Made by a program: the position numbers and the translations under genes
Shown: positions 1-12,501 of the stretch, in pieces
How positions within the stretch are numbered: the stretch's first letter is position 1
Layout of the letters: each line of letters starts with the position of its first letter
NCBI GenBank assembly: GCA_022695795.1
Contig: MU404131.1
Coordinates: 124,001-188,000 of the forward strand
Source: Biscogniauxia marginata
Lineage: Eukaryota > Ascomycota > Sordariomycetes > Xylariales > Xylariaceae
Direction of reading: 5' to 3'
DNA length: 64,000 nucleotides
The notes under the pieces: generated by a model
Told to the model about the DNA's origin: nothing
The model's input: only the letters and a program-made list of their open reading frames with translations
The model's database searches: none

Positions 1-479
1 GCTGGAGAGATACAAGCAGCCGCATATCCAGGCACTGATGTAGCTTGAGCTGCTACTGGAGTGGTGGTCTGGATTGTGTTATCTATAGCTCTTCCCATTA
101 ATATGTCAACGACTTCATGTTGTTGGAGCCATCGTTTTGAAGGTTCCGGCGTAGTAGTGATGTCCTCCGTTGTTGTTCTGGTCGCAGTACTAATTGTTGT
201 CACCGCGGTGGTGCTGTTGCTCATTGTCAATTATCTCTCAGGGACAGAACTAATAGTTCACGTACCTTGTATCCGAAATCACGGTGATTCTTACGAACGC
301 TTCACAATCATTTTTCCTTAGAAATGTCGCAACTTTCTGAACCGCTGGTTCTCCCGCGTTAGAATAGTCTGTCTTGGGGCTGCAAATATCCGACACTTAC
401 CCCGAAGGCAGTCATTCGCTGCACATTTTGCTGCTGTCTCTGTTACTAACGCTGCTAGGGCGAAGAAGAGGGGATGCAT
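1..479 (-). CDS. Secreted Thr-rich protein, N-terminal part (runs off left edge)
   Basis: Three exons read leftwards: 401-479, 266-344 and 1-213, with introns 345-400 (donor GTAAGT, branch TCTAAC) and 214-265 (donor GTACGTG). Phases match across both junctions. The start at 479 gives a hydrophobic signal peptide (MHPLFFALAALVTETAA). It is followed by a short Cys-containing stretch (KCAANDCLRG), then a segment rich in threonine. This order (signal peptide, N-x-CLRA-type Cys motif, Thr-rich linker) is common in secreted or cell-wall-associated hypothetical proteins of filamentous fungi. The C-terminus lies outside the window, so no function can be assigned. The exon structure is inferred from splice consensus and frame only. 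Confidence 0.6.
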
Positions 480-1376
480 CTCGCAGCATCAATTTAGTAT
501 GCAATTATTTCGCCGCATGCTCCTTGATGAAGTAGTCAAAATTCGATCTCACAATAGTCATCCGCAAATTGCGTCATGATCCTGGGGCTAAGAGAATGAA
601 AGAAGCCTTTCAAGAGACCCCTCCCTCTCTATTCTCAAACACGGAGAACTTGGAACCATTCGCACGATGTCGCAGTCATCGACGCTTTAATTTCATTATT
701 ATGCACGCTTGTAAGGAGAGCTAAGCATCGTGGGACCAATAATCGGCTTTCGATCTAAGTCCAGGGGGTTGGATCTGACCGGATCTAACTACGACTCGCT
801 GGGGACTGAGATATCCCTGCAGCTTAACTCTCAATACTTATTACAGGCCACTCGTCATTTATACGACTCTTCGTTAATATACGCACGATACATAAAAAGG
901 GCGAGAGTATAAGAAGGACAAGTATAATGATAGAATAAAAATGTCATTAATCTATATAGAATAAGGGAAAACATAATACCATGGTATTTTACCTATTAGA
1001 CAGCTATATATTACTAAGTCATTGCGATTTCAAATTGAACTAAGTAGACCTGGTATATCTACTCATCCTGCTAACTTAAATCACTTAATAACTCGTTTAA
1101 CTACCTACATAGTGTTATTTGGTGACATTCATTCACCAAAGCAGATCTCTAGAAGCTTCTTACTATAAAGTTCAAATTATTCAAGCTTTTATAAACAAGA
1201 TCAATTGCTTTATATAAGATGTATCAGATTCTATAGGTTTTCTACGGGTGCCTCAGTTAAATCAACTTACCAGTCCGTAATATATTATATGTACATGTTA
1301 AGTCGAGTTAACGGATAACACAGCTACGGGGCTCATGTAGGGTATTTTATCCCAACTCAAAGGTGACTAGATCTAC
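480..1376. other. Intergenic, no gene seen
   Basis: Upstream region of the first gene. Only short open frames without family resemblance occur here. AT content rises from about 900 to 1350, but no repeat ends were recognised. Confidence 0.5.
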
Positions 1377-2010
1377 CTATATGACGAGAATCTTCTGTCC
1401 TTGCGTAAGAGGATTAGACGGATTGAGTTCAGTGGCGCATGTGGAAGCAAGAATTGAGAAAACCAGCTTGATCAACTTTTTCATCTGGTCGATAACTGGC
1501 CGTACCAATATGTCGTTTTCATCGCCGTTTACCATGTCGAGTAGCTTGGCCCGGCCGTCGCCATCCAAACGCGTGTGAAATGTAGCATCTTATTCGGCTC
1601 GTCTCGTCTAGGCTTCTCCCGAATGGCAAGGTCCTGCGCAGCGCGGTTATCTCGGCGGCAGCGCTCCAGCATGGCCGCCAGAGACTTAGTAGGGATGTGA
1701 TGTGGGGTCTCCTGGCACTGGTATCTCTGCCAGCTCTTGGTTCGGAATACCTGTGCTTGTATAGGCTTGAATGTCACCGAACCGGCGTGCTTCATGCGTA
1801 CGTGCTCTCGAATACGGGTTACCTCGCTGACACAATAGGGGCAGTCGGAACACCTGTTCACCGTCTCCGCTGCCAGGAAACTAACCGGTTCGATAGGTTG
1901 CACAAGCTCGGTCCCCTAGAACCAGGCCGTGTGTTTCTCATCGTCTGTCATCAGGAGGTCGAGCCCCTGTAGCTTCTTAATAGTGTCGTCTCTGGCTTGG
2001 ACGTCTACGG
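1377..2010 (-). pseudogene. OrsD-like (DUF3505) C2H2-type protein, decayed fragment
   Basis: The frame at 1529-1903 carries a C-x2-C...H-x4-H-like element (CSDCPYCVSEVTRIREHVRMK), followed by a VQ-x-F-like segment (IQAQVFRTKSWQRYQC). This resembles the zinc-finger and following part of the fungal OrsD-type family, named for the orsellinic acid cluster. The same frame continues upstream to about 2010 through a TAG at 1916-1918. Downstream, coding resemblance moves to another frame (1377-1568, LDGDGRAKLLDMVNGDEND), which implies a frameshift near 1530-1568. A nonsense change plus a frameshift and missing ends mark it as a relic. The family match is from motif memory, not a search. Complete members are much longer. 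Confidence 0.45.
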
Positions 2011-2937
2011 TATAAGTCTTCAGATGGCTAGATACATTGGACTGCGTATTGTGGACGAGATGTAGAACAGAACATGATCTATCGAAACGAGTTTTCTTTA
2101 CTTATTTAGCTGCAAGTACATGAAACTTGACGAACCTGGTGAGCACAAGCTACTTTCCTAATATAATTTATTCCTAAGGATTGCTTTCTACACTATATTT
2201 ACTCTTTTCATCACTGGAAATTTCGTGAAACTGTGACATAGTAGAGAAAAATAAATTAAAATAGAGGCGGGCTTCATCTTTGGTGGATACCCATTTCAAC
2301 TACTCAAGACGAGGCCTATTTCTTATGGAGAGTCTTATAAACGTAATTAAATCCCATTTTTCATTACATATATTCATCATACACACATGAATACTAAATA
2401 CTGCTAGTTATCACCTGATAATGAAAATTTGTTTTTAAAATAAAAGAAGACAATCAGTTTTGAGTTGTCACATACTAAAAGACCCTCCCCTTTCTTTTTC
2501 TTCTCAACTCTTTCGCAAGAATAAACCGTCGTCTTTAGCATATAAAGAAATGTGACATGAGTCCATGTATACCTACATAGGTGGGCTCTCAGCTGTAGTT
2601 GTCACAGGACCGAAGCCAGATCCGTGATATAATACCCTCAGTCAAGGAATGCAAACAATAAATACATGATACGGCGAAGGTTTATCACATCTAAACCACT
2701 CTAGTACAAGAGCGACTACGAGCTTGAATTATTTCTCGCCAGGAGGTGATATATACTCGTATAAAATCAATGTACTACCGTGTTCTATAACAGCGATGCT
2801 CTCTCTGATGCTCCCATTCCCTAGGATACATAATCCAACCAACACATCCTAACATATCAACCCCCCCAATCTACAATAAAAAGAGCCCTAATATAAACTT
2901 TCCCTGCTCCCATGTCCTTTTCTTTCTCTTCCTTGCT
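2011..2937. other. Intergenic, no gene seen
   Basis: Fairly AT-rich spacer downstream of the MFS gene. No coding frame, repeat boundary or RNA gene recognised. The pyrimidine-rich stretch near 2900-2935 lies just past the MFS stop codon and probably belongs to its 3' UTR. Confidence 0.5.
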
Positions 2938-4552
2938 CTAAATCCTAACTCCCCATCCCTCTCCCGTCCTCCTCATCCCCACCCACCTTGCCGCGCACAC
3001 GAAACCCATCCCGACCAGCAGCGAGACCCCCGTGAACGCCTGCGCGCCCTCGTACCTGCCTCCCATCGCCGATATCAGCGCGCCAGACAGCGGGTTCCCC
3101 GTCAGCACGGCGAAGCTCACGATCGTGAACGCCATGCCGATGCGCGTGCCTTGGGCGCCCGGGTGCGCGGCGGTGAGCGAGCCCAGCCCCGCCGGGAACA
3201 GGGCCTGGATCCCGCCGGACGCGAACCCGTACGCGGCGGCCCAGCCGTACAGCGCCGCCGGGTCGCGCACCGCGGCCCACGAGAGCAGCGCGGCGCCGCA
3301 CGCGAGGCACACGGGGATGGCGACGGTGAGGGGTCCGAAGCGGTCCGCGAGCAGGTTCGGGATGAGGCGGCCAGGTAGCCCCGCGGCGTTGGCGACGAGG
3401 AGTATGTCGAGCGAGTCCTCGTACGAGAGGGTCTTGCCCGCTAGTCCGAGCGCCGCGGCGGGCGAGCGCGCGAACGCCGCGAGGTAGTAGAACCCGAAGT
3501 AGACGCCCCAGAAGTTGAAGAACATGCTCACGGCGTAGAATGTGTACTCGAGCTCGGCTAAGGCGGCCCAGTCAACGAGCGGCCCCGTCCGGCGCGGTGG
3601 CAGCCGAGGCTTCATGAAATAATTGACGAACGCGAGGGTCACTAGCTGCACAAGGCCCATGGCGCGGACGGTCCAGCCGAACCCGGCCGTGGGTAACAGC
3701 TGTCGTGCCATGGCGGGGAAGACGAGCCCGCCGGTGACAGAGCCGCTGGCCACGAGGCCGATGGCGAAGGAGCGCCGCGTGCTGAAGTAAGACGAGACGG
3801 TCGAGATGGCAGCGCAGAACAGGCACCCGCTACCGAGACCCATGCACAGGCCCTGCGAGAGCAAGAGCTGCCAGTACTTGGTAGCAGCGGATGTGGCGAA
3901 TATGCCGAGCAACGTGAGGAGCGTGCCCGCCGCCAGCACTGGCCGCAGGAACCCGGCGTCGACCATGCGGCCCGCGAACGTGCCGATAAAGTACGTCAAG
4001 AACACCTGAATCGAGCCGATCCACGAGATGTCCGCGGGCGGGCGGGCGAAGAGCGTTGCGTAGTACGTCTGGAATATACCGAACGAGTTGATGAACCCCC
4101 ACGTGTTCATGACGATAAAGTGCCCACAGAGGCCTACGTTTGATATGTAAATTTCCATGTTAGAACCCCGGTTGTTTATCTGGGGAGGATACGCTAGAGT
4201 CACGAATGTAAGTGAACTGAGACTTACACATTAACCAAGCAATGCGGCCTCCGTTCGGTGGCGGCCCGGGATTCCAGTCCGCGTTGGTCGATATCCTACT
4301 TAACACGCGATTGATCACTCCCGGCTTGTCATGAGCTCCTGTGTCGAAAAGCTCCCGTTCGGGTGGTGTCTGCCATATTTCGGGGCCACTACTTGTCCCT
4401 GCTTGACCATTCTGCCTCGTAACCTTTTCTTCCTTCTCTTCTTCTGCCTTCTCTAAATCGCTAAGATCTGTAGAGACTATTCCTCCAGTTTGATTCTCTT
4501 CATATGCGGGAGATTCACCTCCGCTCGGGCTCAACTGAGCAGAAGATGGCAT
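2938..4552 (-). CDS. MFS transporter, monocarboxylate-transporter (MCT)-like
   Basis: Two exons, 4228-4552 and 2938-4133, give 506 residues. The 94-nt intron 4134-4227 has a GTAAGT donor, a TTCTAAC branch site and a TAG acceptor. Splicing restores the family hallmark at the first membrane helix (AWLM joined to CLCGHFIVMNTWGFINSF). The first ~85 residues are a hydrophilic, acidic cytosolic tail. After that come about 12 hydrophobic helices with a central loop near FMKPRLPPRRTGP. Fungal MCT-like proteins sit in the plasma or vacuolar membrane and move small organic acids, riboflavin or secondary metabolites, so the substrate here is unknown. The gene is GC-rich and intact. No biosynthetic backbone gene lies beside it, which argues against a cluster-specific role. 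Confidence 0.88.
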
Positions 4553-5969
4553 ACTATTGTAGAGTTATTTCCAACGTTAATTCAACGTACCAATATTATT
4601 GTCCGTGGGGTGATAGAAGGGTATAAGCTATAGTTAGCCGCATGGACTTTCGGTATATATTTATGAACTCAATTTCTATTCACAACCTTTTAGCGACGGG
4701 CTAACTTGCGGTAGATTGAATCATTAACCGGATTATCGTCTTAGAAATTTGGAAGAATAATACTTTTAAACTCACACGGATAGTATATATGATATCCTTT
4801 CATTTATAACCAAGAGACGAAGAGCTAACCAAGGCAAAATAAGTAATCTGGGGAAGGGCGTATAATTCATTAGAAGAACCGGGGTCAACCTTTTTGATTA
4901 GCTACATTTTTCCTTAAACCGGACCGTTCAATGCACATATGTATGTGCTTAAGTGGGACTTGATCTTTGGATATAAGGCGGGCTTGACTATATCTACCTG
5001 ACACAGCCGACGACGATAAAGGGTGTAGGAGAATTCATCGAACTAACGGGGAAATTTGATTACCATCTACCTAATTGTGGATCTATACAAGTGACTTTTG
5101 CCATGTTCATGCTTCGATGAAGACGAGTCCTGGTGAATTGAACCGCGAAGGCCTATGGCTTATAGGCCCTCATTACAGAGATGAGGATGTAAAATGCGAG
5201 ACTCAACTCGGGATATTTCACCTCAAGCTCGGGATCTTACTGTCCTGAGTACATCAGAACCCCCTCCAAAAATTAGTTAATCTACATGACCTCTAGTACA
5301 CTGGATCCGCTCTAGCCGACAACCGTGACCCACGCCAATGGAATGTTAGGTTTATAAGGATTGGACCGTAAAGGTTGAAGCCCTAAATCCTCGTGAGTAT
5401 GTCCATTTGCCGACAGAAACTAGTGTAAAAGGATAGAAGTGGACCGGGACGTGATGATGGTTTGTCAAGACTGGTTGAAATTTCATGAGTCAAATGTCAT
5501 CGTCTTACCTTCTCCGACATCGCTTACCGGCCCTCCTGTTTATTCAAAAATTTATGTAGAGTAGACCCGGAATATGGATAATACGACATTCATTGCATTA
5601 GATGACTGTGCGGCCTTTCCAGGGATACAAAGTGACGAAATGGCTCGTATATACCTACTTGTAGGAACATCGGAATGTATATCTGAGTGGGAAGCAAAGC
5701 TCGCAGAAATTGAATATGTCTTGCTTCTGACCTGACCGTAAGTATTTACATCGAATTACCTTAATGAATCGACCAAACTTGCCAACATCTTGTGATTGAT
5801 CTTTTGAAACTCCTTTCACCAAAGCTATTATGCCAGAGACGAGGCGACAACCTTGTCTGTGCATGGCCTGTTGTTAAATATCGAGCAAAAATTCCGATAG
5901 AAGCAAATCGAGTCTGCACCAAAACCCACCCACAATGCAACAATGTGCATATTTCAACCTCAGAAGATA
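4553..5969. other. Intergenic / promoter side of MFS gene
   Basis: Separates the MFS start from the 3' end of the next minus-strand gene. Open frames at 5655-6057 lack family resemblance and partly overlap the neighbouring coding sequence antisense. Nothing else recognised. Confidence 0.5.
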
Positions 5970-8900
5970 TCAGACCCCATGCGCTGTGAGGACATCTTCT
6001 AGTTTCTTTATGGCCAAGTCGCGCTTCCTGGTAGTGTTCCGCACTTTGGATCGGCAAACAGCCTGCTTGCAGCTATTATCAAACCAACCAAGGGTTAGAT
6101 CATCCGCCCACCAGGTCTTATCCTCGCCATCGACCTTCGAAGTGATGAGGACCGAAGTCAAGTCCTCAAATCCTGAGACCACGATAGGAGACAACTTGCA
6201 GTTCTCCGTGGTTAGGCAAGCAAAGACACTGGCTGTTTGCGAGACCGTTGCCGTCTCCTGCTTGGACTGGTAATCGTATCTCAACCCAGTGAAGTTGAAC
6301 ACGCAAGGGGCAGCTTTGGAATCACACCCGAGACTAATACCGTAGAAGTTGAAGGGAAAGCAAGGCGATCCTCTTCGAGGCCCGACACTAATCTTGGCCG
6401 CATCCAATGGCACCTCCGGCTCAGTTATATTCGAGATCGATGCCGGCGTGAATTGAAGCATAAGTTTCCCAGACGAGGGGTTGAAGGGATCGGGAGGCGG
6501 GGGTAGCCTATCAAATCCCGGAGAAAACCAGAATCGGTGATAGGGACTGAACATTGGTACTGGCTTCACGTCGTGGGGATCTACTCCGGACCCAACACCA
6601 AGAGGAGGGAGATCATCGAACTAGTAAGGTCAATTTTGTCTCTTTAGGGTTTGTAAATAGGCCTTTAGAAGACTTACATTCAAAGTGAAGTTGCCGCTGT
6701 CAGCTGAATTTCCGCAAAAAGCCGCAGTTGGCCCTTGTGTTGTAGTGAGCCGATTCTGATTTGAGTCGAAGGAACGAACAATGATAGTTGATAGTGTAGA
6801 CGGCTCAGGACTTTTGGCAGGTAATCTTTGCGCAACTGAGGGAGAACTGAACACGTATGCACCGGCGGTAGTCTTCGAAACTGGACGGGGACTCTCTTCG
6901 ACACTTGGATCAGCCGCAATGCTTAACTGCGCCATTCCATCAAGATCCTCCGTGGGGGATACTGTAGAGGTAAGGCTATTCGCAGAGGTTGCAACCTGAG
7001 CGCACCATGAGAAAGTCATCGTCAATATCTCTAGGGTTGTCATCGAGATGCAGCTAGCAGGGGTTTTAGTACTTGCGACCGAGATATTCATCACTTGTGA
7101 CGATTCGAGAGAGGACAAAAGAGCCGACAGTTGAGGCAAAGGCAATTCAAATCCAAGGTTAGAGGTAGATGGCTGCGGAGGTGCTGTTACTGCCGGTGCT
7201 TCTGCAAGGCTTCCAGCTGGCGAAACAGGTGGCGGAAGACTGGGCATCAGCGGGATAGAGATTGATGGGTCAACTTCTGGTGTTGGAGGTCCTGGCGAGG
7301 TTCCTGAATCGGCTGTCCCGTCAGTGCAGGTAGTGGTCTTATCAGATATCGTCGGCGTTGGAGAGCCTACTGAAAAACTCGTGGATAAAATCGACATGAT
7401 TGTGCACGACCCACTGCTACAAGACACCGGGACTGAGCAGGGCGGTGGCCAAAGAACACTGGTCGAGGGGCCAAGTGTAGACGCGTCAAGACAGGATGTC
7501 AAGAAAATAGTGGTCGACCCTGTAGACGTCTCGGGACTTGGGGAACTTAACGACGGGGATCCCGTTCCCAGTGCTTGCTGGCTTGCTGATGTGGTAAGAT
7601 TCCATCCACTGCTTGGGATAGACGACAGGGGACCCCGAGAAGAGGTTAAGGTCTCAGGTGGGGGATTTGGTCCAGTAGCCAAAAGGGTATCGGAACATGA
7701 AGTCGAAATATTCCTAGTTCCTAGGGGTAGTGATGCTAGAATGGAAGGGTCAGTCTCATTATGCATTTGCAATAACAAAACAGAAAGGTCGAAGCTGAAT
7801 CACAAACAGGACGGGGTATCCCACCTATTGGAGTCCATGACTTGATAGTCTTCGTGCGTGTTGGAGCATCTGAAATTGTGGTGACTCTTGTAATGTTGAT
7901 CCAGGGAGGTGCCGAGCCTATAGAAGGAGAAATTTTAGAATTGGGACTGGTATCTGTGATAGTACCGGTACCGAAGACCGCATTGCTATCAGTGAAAGCA
8001 TTAGTACCAGTGATAGCGCCGCTACCAGAAATAGCACTGCTTGCGGACGCTCCTGGTGATACATTTGAGGCACTGACTGTCGGCGAGGGCGGAGGAGCAC
8101 CGTAAACACCACTCGGAAATGAACTAGCGATGGTCATAGTGCCTGGTACACTTTGGTCATCCGAAGGAGGACCGGAAATCGTGATAATTCCTGGCGAACT
8201 CTGGACGCTTTGACCGCTTTGAGGAGGGCCAGTGATAGTGACGACACCGGGGCTACCTTGACCATCACTTCCACCAGGACCGGCAGATCCAGCAGTGGAG
8301 CCTATAATAGGTGGAAGAACCGAGAGGCTCCCTCCATAACCTCCTGGATTTGTTATGATAGTTCCTCCATTAGATGGAGTTGGGCTGATTGAGCGAGTGC
8401 CTAGTCCTCCGGATGGTCCTTCAGGAGTAGGCGACGTGAAACTCTCTCTGATGCCACCAGTACCGGTAGGCCCCCCAGGTGTAGCCACGGTATTAGCCGG
8501 TGATGTGAGATTACCCCTATCACCCCCACTGCCAGGCCCTTCTGATGAGCCACCAGGAACGGTCAAAGTGATCGTGGGCAGTCCAGGGCTGCCACCGTTG
8601 CCACTTCCACCCAGCCCTTCAGATGGACCACTAGGGACAAACGATGTAAGCTGCGTTGGTGTAAAGGTGCCACTATTGTCTTCGGAACTTGGTCCTTCTA
8701 ATGAACTTCCAGGAATGGTCAGAGTGATTGTTGCCAATTCCGGACTGCCTCCATTACTACCGCCATTAGGACCTCCAGATTCCCCAGAAGGGCTCTCAGG
8801 CGCGCTTGTCGTCGTGATGATTGTTAAAATAGAGGAGCTTTCGTCGCCTGTTGGAGGGTTGCCAAAGATTGTAAGAACTTCTGGAGTTGAGGATGCGGGG

Positions 8901-9987
8901 GGATTTCCAGATGATCCAAGCTCACTCTCAAGCGATGGTGAAGTCTCCTGGCCACCTGAGCCAACTGGGCCTTCGGAAGATTCGGGAGGGTATATCGTGA
9001 TAACAGTTGGCGAGGTTCCCTGACTTCCTGGACCGCTGATCGACTGGTGAGGCGGTACTATGATAATTGTTGCGGGTGTACTTTGGCCGGCGGGGCCGCC
9101 TTGACCGCTACCTTGCCCACCACCGCTTGGTGACTCACCGGTGGCCGTGATGGTGATGGTTGGTAATTGGGAACCTCCGCCTTCGCTTCCTTCAGAGGCA
9201 GATTCAATACTGGTATCTCCTATTGGCAAAGAAGAGATACCAAACGGGCCAGGGGGTACAGGCGAAGCTGTTAGGGTAGTGATGGAAGCGCTGCCCCATC
9301 CGCCAGGGCCATCTGGGGTTGTCCCAGTGATAGTGATGACCCGGGGAGTCGCAGATGAGAGTTCTTGACTGTTAGAATTACCGCCATAGCCACCACCCTG
9401 AATGCTAGGTTCCAAGGTGATCGTCAATGTACCCAAGGCACTATTAGGAGGTGCTTGTGTAAATCCGACGGGGTTTGGATTAGGTGGCGAGACGATGGTA
9501 TAGGTTAGGACACTCGATGCATTCTGACCGGAGGCAGGAGGTAAGGTTAGTGTGAGGAAATCGGTAGACCAAGGGATGGCATCAGTTGAAGACGAGCTGC
9601 ATGGGATACTAATGGTTCTCGGAGGAGACCAGACAATTGGACCTGTAGAGGATGGATTAAAGATCGAGCCGCCTTGGTTAGGACCACCTTGTCCGGGAGC
9701 CGGGGCTACGGTAGAAACGACTGTAGAGAAGACAGTCGAGAAAACAGTCGGCAGGAAAGCCGGAGTGACAGTGACAAAGACGGTGGTGGGTTTGGGTACA
9801 GGACATGTCTTGTTACCAGCTCCGCTTCCACTAGGACCAGACCTGTCATGCCACAGTTAGCCTGAGGGAGTGAAGAGAACTAGCGACTGAATGAATGAAG
9901 GACTTACGGACGGACGTAGCCTTGGGCGGATACCGATCCCACGAGTCCAAGAGCCCAGAGGACACCCAGAAGGGCGTCTCCACGCAT
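5970..9987 (-). CDS. Large secreted Gly/Ser/Thr/Pro-rich protein with conserved C-terminal domain (DUF7371-like)
   Basis: Four exons: 9908-9987, 7825-9842, 6678-7735 and 5970-6620, giving 1268 residues with all phases consistent. Residues 1-21 form a signal peptide ending SVSA|Q. The middle (~residues 25-1050) is low-complexity, with recurring TITIT / GPSGGxG / ESPSGG units like those of cell-wall or surface proteins. The last ~215 residues start FDDLPPLG after the 57-nt intron and contain FSPYHRFWFSPGF, a glycine-rich core with paired cysteines, and WWADDLTLGWFDNSC. I recognise this as the C-terminal domain that follows Ser/Thr-rich tracts in many fungal secreted proteins (I believe DUF7371; function unknown). 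Intron 7736-7824 has a weak GTGGGA donor but a good CTGAC branch and the only phase-consistent acceptor found. Probably extracellular or wall-bound. Confidence 0.72.
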
Positions 9988-10991
9988 CGTCAGTGTTCCT
10001 TGCAGTCCGACTTTTGATGGCTAGCCAGGGTGATTGGTATTGGTGGCGGTAGCGGTATAGAGAGGTAGGTAACGAATGAATGAATCAATAACAAGTGCGA
10101 GAAGTACGATGGAAAAGAGAGGGAGAGGCCGGAAGGGCCGAGAGATGCGGTGGAGGGAGAGAAAAAGACGGGAAGAACTGGCGTTAACCTGGCGGACAAA
10201 TCGAAAAGTCTGAAACCTCAGGTACACATGTAGACTCTTCTCGTGCCTTCTCATCTTGTATAGAAGAGCGTCATCGGGGAAAGGGGAAGGCGCGAGCACT
10301 ACTTGTACAATAAGCCCGCTTACTTCAACTTAACACCTTCCCCCTTATATGACTGATTGCACTATTCGAGGTAGTTCCTTCCCAAGTATGTGTACTAACC
10401 TCAGGTAGGTCCTACCTAGGTAGTTACTCGAGATGGTTTAGGAGTCGCAGTTGGCAAAAGGTAAAAGAGGCCTCAAGTATGATATCATCAAGTTTCATAA
10501 AAGCCCGGTGTTGCTCAACGTAGCTCCCTATCTGATCATGCCCCTAGGTGCTCTCTAATAGTAGGTAGGTACCTAATTGCCTAGGATGTACCTAATGTAG
10601 GTAGACTGATATGATACCTAAGGTAGGTACCTGGCTACCAAGTCTCTACCTAAGAATGTCAGTATAGGTAACTTCAGCGACGATGATGATAATTTGCTAT
10701 TATCTTGGCCTCTGCTCAGAACGCCTCATGAGGAACGGCCATTTTTTGAAATGATAAAAGCGACATAGTGGTAAGCATCCTTTCACAAGGTATAGCGGGA
10801 ATGCGCGCATAGCTCCTGTATCAGGATATCTTTACACTACTGTGAAAAGGGCTGATATAGAGAGGTATGTATCAATAAGATAAACAGGTCGAGAACCGAG
10901 TCAAATTGCTCGAAGATGAAGGGAAACTCTGAAATACGATCTAAAATAGTCTATAATGAATCTTGTCAACTCCTCACTATAAGTCATATCT
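9988..10991. other. Intergenic with clustered TAGGTA/TACCTA motifs
   Basis: Between two minus-strand genes. Repeated short palindrome-like words (GTAGGTACCTA, CTAGGTAGGT) cluster at about 10400-10660. No coding sequence recognised. The 5' part (9988-10200) is the promoter side of the large secreted-protein gene. Confidence 0.5.
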
Positions 10992-11979
10992 TCATACTGG
11001 ATCGTCAACATAAGGTGGAGGAGGACTATCTGGCTCCTGATCTAGCGAACCCCCCCTCGGCGCATCCGCAGCTGTAGAAGCCGCTGGGAGCCCCCTAGTT
11101 TTCCCTTCGATTTTGGCCGTCCAGAGCGCCGAGCCGGCCGTTGAGGTCAAGAGGAAGAAAAGCGACAGGACGGGCACGAGCTCGAGCACCATTGCTATGG
11201 TACCGAACCAGGTGTACTCCCACATCCTACTCCGGATCTCCTGCTTGCGTTCATTCTTGGTCAGGCCTCGTAACTCGAACCAGCGGTAGTGTGCGAAGGT
11301 GCCCAGGCGCGCGCCCGTGATGAGAATGAAGGCCGGGACACCGACGTAGGGGATTAGGTTTAGCGGCAGGCAGATGACCATCTCAATGATCTGGATGAAG
11401 CTCCACGGCTGGTAGACGGCGGCCGTCGTCGGCTTGCCGAGCTTCTTGACAGCGTTGGGCGCATCCGGGAAGAGGATCCGGTGGGGTGCCACGAGGTCTT
11501 CGAGACCGTGGTTAATGAGGGTTGCCTGGTGTTGAATTAGCTTACCGAGTGTCTGACAACAAAAGAAAAAAAAGGGTAGGCAATGAGGATAGTTGATTGA
11601 TTCGCGAGACTAGACTTACATCGAAGACGTCGACGCGACATTCGTCGACGAAGAATCCCTCGAACAACCCTTGAATGACGACCAAGCCCTCTCCAAGAAC
11701 TAGGACGACGGCATTAACCCACGCCCCGCGCCCGTGGAAAATCGCCAAGAAGGCGTACTGGGGTAGGAAGGTGAAGGCGAAGAGAATGAAGTACACGAGG
11801 ATGGACATGATGGAGAGCGGGAGCAGACGCCCGGTGAACAGTGGATAGAAGGTCGGATGACGTAGGAAGTAAACGATGCCCCGGAGCGGGTACGAGCCCG
11901 CGATCAGCGCTCGGGAGACATAGTTGTAGGGTCGCTCGAGAAATCGCATAGGCGCGGGAAGTCGGGTTTCGGAAGCCAT
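10992..11979 (-). CDS. EI24-domain / outer spore wall RRT8-like membrane protein
   Basis: Exons 11620-11979 and 10992-11552 with a 67-nt intron (GTAAGTC donor, TTGTCAG acceptor, phase 0) give 306 residues. The protein has an N-terminal FLERPYNYVSRALIAGSYPLRGIVYF segment (residues ~13-38). It then has several hydrophobic segments (FYPLFTGRLLPLSIMSILVYF, a long Val/Leu-rich helix, NLIPYVGVPAFILITGARLG, and TIAMVLELVPVLSLFFLL) and a Pro-rich hydrophilic tail. Order and length fit fungal proteins grouped with yeast Rrt8/Lds1/Lds2 and the EI24/CysZ-like fold. Yeast relatives localise to lipid droplets and the spore wall. A role here in lipid or wall biology is inference. The gene looks intact. Confidence 0.65.
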
Positions 11980-12501
11980 ATCATAGTTCTATGTGAGGTA
12001 GGTAAATGCGAATACACATGTTGTAGATGGATGAGAAGCCGAAGTTAAAACTACCCAATTCACATGTTTTAGCGACGACAGGGCAGGCAGCTAGTTTCAA
12101 CACATTGCTGGACGCGCTTGGGGGCGCTGACGTATGACGTGGCTTAGGTACCTGTTTGGGCTCGGCATTTCTCCCCCAGCTGCTGACAGCTGTGCGGACA
12201 AGCATTGTTGATAGGTCAATGTGGACGGTTACGGTAACATTACCACCCGAAGTCGCTTATACACATGTACTGGAGACGTCTAGCAATTGCTGTAAATCAA
12301 ATGAAGTAAATTACCCATTCTATCGTACATTTAGTAAGCTTAAGAAATTCCTGGGAAAAATGCTCTTAGGTTTCTTAATGAGCCAAATTACTCTTTTGTT
12401 TGTCAGGGAGGTCCGCACCTCTGTTCAACCAATACACTGAGTATGAGAAACCAAAACCTGAACTTGGGCTCCCCCAACCCCCTTCCTTGGATATCTAACT
12501 C
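11980..12501. other. Intergenic, no gene seen
   Basis: Short spacer between the RRT8-like start and the end of the oxidase gene. A 94-codon plus-strand open frame at 12156-12440 has no recognisable family and lacks gene-like structure. Confidence 0.5.

Noticed and set aside
61..321. Plus-strand 86-codon open frame at the left edge
   Set aside because: Antisense shadow of the spliced minus-strand secreted protein, whose exons match signal peptide, splice sites and phase.
2945..4102. Several open frames overlapping the MFS gene
   Set aside because: High-GC shadows of the transporter in other frames. Arg/Ala-rich and without family resemblance.
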